The notes below the pieces were generated by a model, which was not told where the DNA came from, ran no database searches, and saw nothing but the letters and a program-made list of their open reading frames with translations. A stretch of 25,452 nt of DNA from Chara braunii (taxonomy: Eukaryota > Streptophyta > Charophyceae > Charales > Characeae). The position numbers and the translations under genes were made by a program. Within the stretch, counting starts at the first letter, position 1. Every line of letters begins with the position of its first letter. The stretch is taken from contig BFEA01000123.1 of assembly GCA_003427395.1 (NCBI GenBank), forward strand, positions 234,773 through 260,224, given 5' to 3'. Shown here in pieces: positions 11,285-19,649 of this stretch.

Positions 11285-12623
11285 ATGAGAGATTGAGTGT
11301 GAGGTTTAGAGGGATGAGTGAGGACTCTTGATTGGTGTTGGTCATGCTCTCTTCCATATGTACTTCCTGAGACTATTATGAAAGTTCTCAATCTTCCCTC
11401 ATTCATTTGACTTTGTCATTACTCGAGTCAGTTGGTCTTGCTTCTTGTATTGTTCTTGCTTGATGGTTGCTTTCATAGATGATTCTGCCACAGTTCTCAA
11501 AATCAGATTGACATATTTGACGCATGCATAGCACTCCATAATTTTATGATTATTATTTGCATGATTCTCTGCTGTTCCGAATCAGAATAAAAAATTCCTA
11601 AGACCGGGGACCGGCGAAGACCGTAATTGAAGGGTCTCGCTTGAAGCCGGACGCACACAATGGGAAGGGAGTTGCATTATTTAATTTATTTTATTTATTG
11701 CAATCACATACAAAATCCTGCGTGATAGCATGTTGGCTTTCCGGTCGCCTGAAGAAGGCTGATTGGAAAAAGTGCGACACCGTCCCTTAGTAGCGCGTGG
11801 AGTGGACAACAACAAGGCCAGTGGAAAACACTGGCAGCAGACGTGTAGCTGTCAGCTGTCCTCGTCGCTCGATGGAAATGCACGGGCGCAGTGTTGGCAG
11901 GTTCTCCTCGCTCGCAGCCCTTGCTCGCACATATATATTGGCTTCTCACAAGATCGTCCGCATCGCGGCCATAGACCCATCGCCTTCTTCCTACCTTCAC
12001 GGACGCCTACCCGCCGTCTCGCCATGCCTCCTTTTCCTCCGTCGTCTCCGCATCGCCATGTATCCACATGAAGGCATAGTGCGTGCAATTGTCTACCGTC
12101 CACAAAGACAATGCCACGGGCTAGCCTGTCGTGCGCACGATCGCGTCGACTTTCCATCCCGCCGCTTTCACTCAGACAACTCCAGGTTTAGCCTTCCGCA
12201 AGGACTTTCGATCGACCGCCGTCAACCTTTTCATCCCGCCGTGCCGCACAGACGTCGACAATGATCGCCTCCCTCCATTCCTCCTCTTGCGTCTCATGAT
12301 CATCGTTTTCCTCGTTGCCGTCATCGTCGATCGATCGACGTCTACCAACAGCGTCACTCGCATTTTGCATGTTATTCTTTGGCGCCAGTTTGGAATGCGT
12401 CACGAAGGAGAACATCGCTAGAGGCAGTCGTTGACGTCCACGTCGCCAACCCAACAGCCGCATTTCACGAAGATCGCCACATCAGCGGCCGCGTGGAAGT
12501 CGAGCCTCGTTGATAAGCGATTGCGTCCAATCGCCAACGTGTTCACCGCCTTTTTGTGCAAGGTCCCACTTGCGGAGACGTCAGCAACGCGAGACTTCTC
12601 TTGTCGTTGTCGTCATCTTCAGC
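11285..12623. other. No firm gene; leader region of the next element gene
   Basis: No recognisable domain is present. From about 11750 the composition becomes rich in CGTC and CCG, as in the decayed transposon gene that follows, so the last 0.9 kb is probably its leader. A minus-strand frame at 12188-12463 has an acidic run (RRRSIDDDGNEENDDHETQE) that could be a real divergent exon, but it has no homologue I know. The left terminal repeat expected for an element carrying the next gene was not found here. Confidence 0.35.
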
Positions 12624-14222
12624 ATGTCATCTCGCGGCGGTGGTCGTGGCAAGAAGAGGGACAGTAACGCAGGTGATGCATCGGCGCTGGAGAAGAGAGG
12701 ACGACATGTCGCGAAGAAGAGGAAGGTTGTTGTGGGGGGGGGCTTCCATCGAAGGAGGCTTGAGGGGAGACGAGTGGGTGAGGGATCGAACAACCTTCGA
12801 TGCCGACGACAAATTCGAGGAGGCGGAGGCGGTGGGCGCTGCGAGAAAAGTGTCGAAGCGCGCACAAGGCGGGGTCCGAATAGACAACGCGGGGGCGCAA
12901 GGAGTCATCGACGTGGTCGCCGTTGCTATGCCGACGGAGGGGGCTCAGACAGCACGTGTGGGGGGAAGTGCCACGAGAACACGTGTCGCTACACCACAAG
13001 AGGGGCAGCAGTCCGGATGGGGTCCTTCTACCCGCACCACCCCACGTGGACAGACACTTCCGGAGGGTGGGGAGGGTGTGAATGCAGAGGTGCAAGGGAG
13101 CGGCCAGGGAGTGCAACACGCACCCCTGGCGGGGTCTTCGAGAGCAGGGGTGCCTGCAACGCCTGGGTAAAGTTGTGGAGATGGCGACAACGACAAGTCT
13201 TTGGTGAACAGGAAGCGGCAAGGGCACGTACGAGAGGGGATCGACGCACAAACCAGGCTTTGGGTTGACGATTTGTGCTTCTTGAACGAGACATTGGGTA
13301 ATGGCCTGTTTAAGTTGATCCAGGAGGCACGACTGCATTTGGTGGCCATCGCCAAGGGAGTCCCACCTCCCGACATCTGTCGGAGTATAGTAATTATCAC
13401 AGTAGCATCCCCCGGCACAAAATCAACGACGAGTCGGAGCTGAAGGCGGCGAAGGACAGGGGGTTGAAAGTGCAGAGCATCGCCTTGCGCGTCATCCATG
13501 GGTAGATCTTCAAGTCCGCGAATCGGTTGCGGGGCTACCACGCTGCTTATGGATACGTGCCCAACCACGTGGGGACGGACATCGCTCGCGCCATGTGGTT
13601 TGGAGAAGACTGGCGCACGTGTGTCAGCCCCATGATTTTCTACAAAATGTTGGAGATGGACATGAGACTCCCTATTTGGTTCATCGCAGGCACATCGAGG
13701 ACAGGCACGAGGACGACTAATTGGCATCGCATCAAGAGGCGAGCCTGCAGCGGCTTGTGGGGGCTTTCATGAGCGCCATCAATCTGGCGGAGGGGATCGA
13801 TGGCGGCCGCGTCTCGTGAGAGGCTGAAAAAAGTGGCGGAGGCCATGAGGCTTCTACTTGCGGTGGCGATGTACCTCATGCGGATGAGCGGGGACGATCT
13901 GTGTTCGCATTTCGACGAGTCATTGTTCGTTTAGCCCATTGCGAAGCCCACACTGGTGGCCTCCATGCATCACTCCTTCGACGCTCGTCGGCATATCGTT
14001 CAAGAAATCACGGTCTTCATGGAGAGAATTGGCAAGCCCGCCATGACGTTGGTGAACCCTCCTGTCTACATCCCGGATTGGGCATCCTGCGGCATCACTT
14101 TCGAACATGATGCCACTCTGGCGTCGCCCATGCACACAAAAAAGATGGACCCGTTGGGTACAGGTCCCCCCGAGGACGAAGAAGATGAAGCGGTCACGAC
14201 GGACAAAGTTGGAAGCGGGTAG
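12624..14222 (+). pseudogene. Decayed transposon-type protein gene, second kind
   Basis: The proposed start is the ATG at 12624, giving a basic N-terminus (SSRGGGRGKKRDSN, then RHVAKKRKVVVGGG) like a nuclear localisation region. After a run of nine Gs (12735-12743) the sensible frame changes. It continues as an acidic, Gly/Thr-rich region to a TAA near 13168, then resumes in the same frame with KRQGHVREGIDAQTRLWVDD and KLIQEARLHLVAIAKGVPPP. A further shift near 13450 leads to GTDIARAMWFGEDWR and LEMDMRLPIWF, another shift leads to a helical stretch, and the last part (13956-14222) ends in an acidic tail. The product resembles accessory proteins I associate with charophyte Harbinger-like elements, but no Myb repeat is visible, so its role is unassigned. 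It converges with the transposase pseudogene at 16.2 kb. Confidence 0.5.
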
Positions 14223-16214
14223 TCATGTGAAGGTGGCGTGGTGAGACGACGACGGCAAATGGTTTGCGAGAGTGGACTAGGGTGGACGTGGAGGTTGTCG
14301 TCGCACAGGGGAAGGAAGATGGTTGTCGGTCGGTTCATCAAGTTGTGGTTGTGTGGGTGGTGCTTACACATTTTCTCTTTCGGCGTTCGTTAGCGGGGTG
14401 GGGGGACGCACCGACCTGCATTTGTCCTGTCTTAGCATCGCCTTTTGTGTAGGATGGGGTTTGACGGGGATGGACGCCATGTGTGATGGGGAAAATGTAT
14501 GATGTGTGTTTTAGTACATGGTGCTAGGGTGGAAGGGGGGTTTTGTTGCACCATGCCTTACTTCAAAACTATGCATGTGCTGTTCGGTGTCGCGACAACA
14601 AACTTTGATTTCTGTTACTGGGCACTTGTCATCCAAATCCGAGTGCGATGGTTGCTCTTTGTGAATTGATGGCTGCCTTTCCACTGTTTTGCTTTGCCAT
14701 GCACATATTCGAAGACGCCCTTTGTCATGCACGCCTGGGTGTTGATTGAGCATTGGTGCCTTTTGCTAAATTATTCGAAACGCCTTCCGCAAGAACGCAG
14801 CAGATACACCTTCACGAAAGGAAGCGAAAAAAAAAATACAAAAGAAAAAAATGGAAAACAATTATTAAACCACCACTACCTCCGAGCCTGGTTTTGCCGA
14901 CCCTGAATTTCACTGCGCTCCGAGTTTTGCCGAGCCTGTGTACCACTCAGTTTTCTTTATGGTACTCTCACGGAAAGAACAAAAAAAATCAAAAAAGAAG
15001 AAGAAAAGTTTGCGGCCGTGAACCTCAAAAAAGACGGAAAAAAAAAAGGAAACAAAGCTTTGGCCGTGATTGCAGTTGTATACATTCTTGGAAGTGGTAG
15101 TGTCAGTGTGCCCTCAATGAGGGCATCTCAGCCCCGTGGCCAGGTTGTCAGATTCCAAAAAGAGAATAAAAGGGGGAAAAACGGGCACATGGATCCGACC
15201 GTGAAAATGGCTGGATACATTCCCCTAAGTGTCAGTGTGATGAGCCTTACAATCATCTGACAAAACACAGCTTGAGCAGATCACGGACAGCTTGAGCAAT
15301 TCACGGACAGCGGACTCATAAGAAACACACGACCAACAAAAAAAAGAAAACAGTAACATTCAGAATGTGACCGCCTTACATCTAAGGTGCATTCTGTGGA
15401 GGAAGATTATGAGCACGGCCTCCTGGACTACCCAGCCCGACATCATTGCACTAGAGAAAGCATTTTTTTTTTTCCCTTTTCTGTTCACTCGCGGCAATAT
15501 GAAATTCAGATTTATGGGACATTGTCGACCCTGCTGGGATCCCGGTTTCTTAGGGGACAGACCAGTAGATCGTATTTTCCCAACATTGGCGAAGTTACTA
15601 GTGGTTTAAGAAATTACAAGAAACTTGGAACAATACATTCATTGCATGTAACCCATTAGAAGAACACGAAAGACTAGCACACCATTCTCACACGAGAGCG
15701 GCCAACACAGCACGCCACGCCATCACAGAGATTGACACACGGCCGTAACCAAACGAAGGTCACACATTTCGTTGCGAGAAAACTGACAATCTCCGATAAA
15801 CGAGCCCCGTTGATAAGACTTCATATCATAGAAATACGGAAATAACATTGACAATGACACGAACCAACAACTACAATGTTAGAATAGCATTCTGTGGACG
15901 GCGGCGACATCATTCTAATGATGGCAAAAAAAACAATTACAAAAAAATAAAACACCATATCTGACGCACACGTAACTGACCACTAGTACCCAGTTCTCAA
16001 AGGAATAACAGAAAACGCTCTGATAAATTGACATGGTGAACGACCTTCGCCCACCGTATGCCTCCACGTGGACGCAATGTTGACGAATATTGCAGGCCAT
16101 GTCGGAACACCACGGGGGACGCACGTTGTAACGACGATTGTGTCTGCCCCGTATACCCGTTCGCATGTGTCAACTTCAATGTCGCCGTCATAACCACCCC
16201 ATGGCTGATCGTCG
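14223..16214. other. Non-coding stretch between two convergent element genes
   Basis: No supported gene lies here. 14800-15060 is A-rich with lysine-rich chance frames. 15267-15306 holds two copies of a 20-bp unit (ACAGCTTGAGCA...TCACGG). A TIR-like CCATTCTCACACGAGAG occurs at about 15682, and CGAGCCCC at 15801-15808 gives GGGGCTCGTTTATCGG on the minus strand, which shares 11 bases with the left Harbinger end. The rest looks like the spacer expected between convergent ORF1 and transposase genes of a Harbinger element. Confidence 0.4.
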
Positions 16215-17064
16215 TCACTGCCCACTCATCCGCTTCCCCGGTGCGTCCCTCATAATGAGCGCATCTCTCGTCGACGTCTCCATGCACACCGGCCTCAGGG
16301 GGCGTTGGATCCCAAGATCTGCGCGACGACACACCCCGTTTGCGTCCACCTCCCACAACAGATTGTCGTTAAAGGGGATGCCTGCGTCGATGAGTATGTT
16401 GTGTAGAATGCAGACAACGAGAAATTGTTGTGGCAACGTCTCCATGTTCGCCTTGTGCGACGACAGGAACAACTTCCACATCCCCCTCAGCTTGCCGAGA
16501 GCCCTCTCAACTGCCCCCCCTGCAGTCTTCTGCTTGTTGTCGAAGCACAACAATTACTCTGATGGGTGTTCACTACTGCAGCCATACGCAACCACTATCC
16601 ATTCCGAGGGGGGGTAAGCATTGTCACCCAACAGATAATCGTTGGTTTGCACTTCAAAGGGGAGCATAACAAGCGGTCCCATGAAAAGCTCCCCCGCCTC
16701 GGCACGCGCCCGTAGACTGGATAGGTGGATGATCCTCACGTCGTGGCAGCTTCCTGGATAGCCGAGGAAGATGTCTAGTACATGCAAGTTCAGATCAACG
16801 ACCAATTGCGCGACTACTGAGAAACGCCATTTCCTATCGTAGTCGTCCTCACCGGGGACATTCATCGGCTTATCAATGTAGATATGAGTGCAATCGATGC
16901 ACCCATGGCAGTTCGGGAATGAAAGCATGTAGGACAACCGACTTCCGCACCCCCGTCGGCCATGAAATCGTCTCCCGGTACACTATCAGCAACGCCGCAG
17001 CTACGTCCCGCACCGCAACCAAGCCTAAAGATCTGCCGATGCCGAAGTTGCACATGCCGCTGTC
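16215..17064 (-). pseudogene. PIF/Harbinger transposase, C-terminal catalytic part
   Basis: This piece carries the DDE nuclease of a Harbinger transposase. Reading leftwards from the junction, MCNFGIGRS and VAVRDVAAALLIVYRE lead into the catalytic region in one frame. A frameshift near 16930 follows, then FPNCHGCIDCTHI (first Asp at 16895-16893) and LLGDNAYPPSEW (second Asp at 16625-16623). An in-frame TAA (16556-16554) precedes FDNKQKTAGGAVERALGKLR (Glu at 16508-16506) and CILHNILIDAG. It ends with TGA at 16217-16215. The order and spacing of D, D and E fit the family. The piece starts abruptly at the edge of the 5-kb insertion; the missing N-terminal part lies beyond it at 22077-22158 and 23307-23729. 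The shift and the stop make it inactive as written. Confidence 0.88.
17057..17064. repeat. Left target-site duplication of the 5-kb insertion
   Basis: CCGCTGTC here is repeated at 22077-22084. If the insert starts TGTC and ends GACA, the true duplication is the first four bases (CCGC, 17057-17060). If the full eight bases are the duplication, the insert starts at 17065. Both readings restore the same uninterrupted transposase codons (GAC AGC GGC ATG). Confidence 0.75.
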
Positions 17065-17579
17065 AGGGCAAATACCCTGACAAGGGTATTTGCCGGGGTT
17101 TGTCAACGTCGGACGTCGTCCGACTTCTGCGTTGAATTGAAGGACTTGATGAGACCGACGTTTGCCAAAAGTTTATTCACACCTGACCTATGATTGACTG
17201 ACTAAAAGTTTTCGAACGTTAGTCCGAACGTGTGCGGCGTCCAGGAGTAACGAATGTGTATGGTAATGCTTCGCTTTTGTCGAAGCCGCAGGAATATGCG
17301 GACGTGGGAACGGTAAAGCTAAACCTATTCTCCCTAAAATAGTGTCGTACGGCTGCTAAGCCGCGCGATTCAGGGCCTAAGGAGGCTAAAAAGAAGGGGT
17401 TTCTAGGGCCGCGGGGTTGAAAGGCCGATGCCAGGGTCACGCGGCCAACTGAGCATGCAGGGCCGCAAGCAGGCAAGGCCTACGAGGCCATAGGCGGGCA
17501 GGGCCTGCAAAGCCCCAGCATGGGCCATAGCAACTGGCAAGCTCTTCTTATAGAAGAGCTGCTCCTATCATTGTTGTGA

Positions 17580-17655
17580 TAGGAGCTAGCCCAGTAGGAT
17601 ATAGTGTAGGACTCTTACCCAGCGGATACCGGGATCGAATCCGAGAAACTGCAAC
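17580..17655 (+). repeat. tRNA-Lys-like sequence, possible SINE head
   Basis: TAGCCCAGTAGG (17587-17598) matches an RNA polymerase III A box, and GGATCGAATCC (17632-17642) a B box. The segment between them aligns almost base for base in length with plant tRNA-Lys, including ACTCTTA around a CUU anticodon. The anticodon and T stems do not pair well and the acceptor ends do not match, so it is a tRNA relic rather than a working tRNA. A poly(A) run follows at 17821-17835, so 17580-17835 could be a short tRNA-derived SINE. Its ends also form a 16-bp stem (17582-17597 with 17655-17670), which is unusual for a SINE. Confidence 0.5.
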
Positions 17656-17847
17656 TACCGGGCTAGCTCCTTTTGGAGCAGCCCGTCCGTAAGGCAGACG
17701 AGCGCGACCGATTTCGGCTGCATGATCATCAAGATCACGCGGCGGAAATCCGCCGCGCCGAAATTTGCATAGCCCCTGCGGAAGGATGACACGCATAAAT
17801 CGAGAAATGGTCAAAAAGAGAAAAAAAAAAAAAAACTTTAAATTCTT

Positions 17848-17925
17848 TCGAATCCATTAGGATTCAAACTCGGGTCTATGGTTTGAAAACGCGTGGCTGA
17901 AAAGCCACGTGGTGACCTACGATGT
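17848..17925 (-). repeat. Second tRNA-like relic
   Basis: On the minus strand a stem-loop shaped like an anticodon arm (CGTGGC, six bases, GCCACG; 17892-17909) is followed by GAGTTTGAATCC (about 17871-17860), which resembles a T-arm B box. The spacing is roughly that of a tRNA, but the T stem does not pair and no clear A box is present. It may be an eroded SINE head in the opposite orientation to the tRNA-Lys-like copy. Confidence 0.28.
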
Positions 17926-18522
17926 GACCGTTGGCATAAGCCAACGGGAAACTAAAACTAAAAGGAAAAAAAAAAAAACTAAAACTAAAACTAAAGATGA
18001 AGCGCCACATGGCGCACAACGAAGTGTCTGGGGCACTTCAGTCCCCAGTGAACTTGACTGCGCCTGTGAAAACGGGCGACCGTTTTGGAAGTAAGGTAAG
18101 TGTTTTTTTTTTTTGTTTTTTTTTTTCCTTTTTCTTTTTGATTTTCTTCTTTTAGATTTACTTTGGATTTCCTTTAGTTAGATTTTCTTATTAGATTCGT
18201 TATTTAAACTTATTTCCTTTTTCGATTTTCTTCTCTTTCTTTTTTCTTTTTCTTTTGGTTCGTAGTTTTATTAGAAGTGCCCGTTCGTTTCGACGAACGG
18301 GCTGGGTACTTTCATTATGGGGAGCACGAACGAATGAACTTGCCACGGAAACGCTGCTACGTTCCGGGCGTGGGTTTTAGGACCTTGTACAAGAGTTAGG
18401 AGGGGCTGTCTGCACACGCTTTGGGCGTTTACAGTCTACGAGCAAAGGGCGAGTCGTTCTCTGGTAGTCGAACGAATAGGTTTTTGCAGCACCGTTTCGT
18501 GACGGATGGTCGCGACTGTCGG

Positions 18523-18556
18523 GAGAGAGAGAGAGAGAGTGAGAGAGAGAGAGAGG
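18523..18556. repeat. (GA)n microsatellite
   Basis: A GA dinucleotide run of about 34 bp with one T interruption (18540) lies between hairpins of the insertion. Confidence 0.93.
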
Positions 18557-19092
18557 GAAGCCCTCTAGAGAGTGCCCGTTCGCGTTGGAAACGGGCAGCT
18601 CTCTTGGGCTGCGCGCCTTTATCAGGTGCTCATTTTGCCCCAGATACAGGCGCAGGGCAGGAACCCCCCCTCTTGCTGAGCTTGACTTAGGGATTGGAAG
18701 GAAGGGGCGGCCGTTCGTTTCAAATGACGAACTGCCTCTGCACTGGGGAAACGAGGGTGGGTAAGAAGGAAAAAAAAGAGGAAAAAAAAAAAAAAAAAAA
18801 AAAGGGGAAGAGGAAAAAAAATGGCATTGCGAATGCGATCGCGACGCCGGGCCAGATGTAAGGAAAGCATCTGGACCTGAAGTTGGGCCAGACTGTTGAG
18901 TTTCACAGTCTGCTCAAAGTGGCCAGATACTGCCACTTTGGAGCTGCGCCTGGCCGAGGGTGGCGGCCGGGTGCATTGCCAAAGCTTGGGGCTTAGATTC
19001 CCAGCCCTCGATCGAAGTTCAGATCGAGGGTCAGGCGCAGCCCCGTTTTTTTTGGTCGAGCCTCAAGTGGCTGACCACCACTCCAACCCAGC

Positions 19093-19099
19093 TATAAAA
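19093..19099 (+). promoter_or_regulatory. TATA box inside the 5-kb insertion
   Basis: TATAAAA sits in a GC-containing context (CCAGCTATAAAAGCAGGGCT), with an initiator-like CCTCACTCAG about 27 bp downstream (19120-19129). This is the spacing of a TATA-type RNA polymerase II core promoter. Located about 2.0 kb from the left end of the insert, it fits an LTR promoter at the U3/R boundary. No experimental transcription start is known from the sequence alone. Confidence 0.5.
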
Positions 19100-19270
19100 G
19101 CAGGGCTGGCCAGCAGCATCCTCACTCAGTTGAGGTGTTGCCCACATTCTGACTGAATGTGGAGTAGTGAGCAGCATTATGCTGCTGAGGTGCTAAGAGG
19201 TGGAGTGGAGTGGAGGTCTGCAGTGAACGCGGGAGTGGAGGCTGCCATAGCCACCACTTCCTTTGGGGAA

Positions 19271-19649
19271 GTGCACGGAAGGTGCTGCCTGCACAGCGCA
19301 GCGGCGACAACTATTTTTGTTGCGGTGCAGGGGAGACTCTGCCCGTTTAGCACGGCGGCAGCAGGTCTTCGGCAAGCGGTGCAGGGGAGACTCTGGCCAT
19401 TTTGCATGGCGGCAGCAGGTCTTCGGCAAGCGGTGCAGGGGAGGCTTTTCCCATTTTGCGCAGCAACGACAGTTCTTTTTGTTGAAATACTGCGGGAGCG
19501 CTGCTGAATTTTTTCCGCGGCAGCTGTGATCTCTTATGGCAGTGGCGCGGAAGCGCTGCCGGATTTTTGCAGCGGCAACACTGGTTTTAACGGCAGTGGT
19601 GTGGAAGCGTTGTCGGTTCTCCGACGGTGGCGGCAGCGGTACTTTGGTG
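19271..19649. repeat. 54-bp tandem array, seven units
   Basis: Units begin at 19271, 19325, 19379, 19433, 19487 (55 bp), 19542 and 19596. Units two and three are nearly identical (GTGCAGGGGAGACTCTG...GGTCTTCGGCAAGCG). The outer units have diverged but keep the length, a GCAGCGGC core and a starting GTG. The period equals 18 codons and long frames exist on both strands (for example VQGRLCPFSTAAAGLRQA), but the repeat translates equally well in several frames, so I read it as a minisatellite transcribed downstream of the TATA box rather than a gene. Confidence 0.85.

Larger units (their letters stand above)
17067..19162. repeat. Dense array of about twenty distinct short hairpins
   Basis: Successive perfect or near-perfect inverted repeats with small loops fill this region. 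Examples by outer coordinates: 17067-17094 (12-bp arms), 17108-17124, 17268-17286, 17541-17559, 17561-17586 (10-bp arms), 17582-17670 (16-bp outer arms, one mismatch), 17666-17679, 17738-17757 (9-bp arms), 17850-17865, 17892-17909, 17928-17947, 18002-18015, 18028-18048, 18069-18086, 18279-18302 (10-bp arms), 18567-18604, 18852-18874, 18889-18912, 18916-18939, 19005-19030, 19120-19135 and 19142-19162. Arm sequences differ from one another, so this is not one amplified motif. Similar stems recur near the right end (GCTTGG/ACCAAGC at 21719-21737; CCTAAGGG/CCCTTAGG near 21820). Confidence 0.8.

Noticed and set aside
12619-13727. Long minus-strand frames (240-260 codons) opposite the second element gene
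   Set aside because: They are Cys/Pro/Arg-rich shadows of CG-rich + strand coding DNA, without domains.
15801-15808. GGGGCTCGTTTATCGG (minus) as a right Harbinger end for an element starting at 1450
   Set aside because: Only the first 11 bases match, and no target duplication is present beside it. The match at 24328-24351 is much longer.
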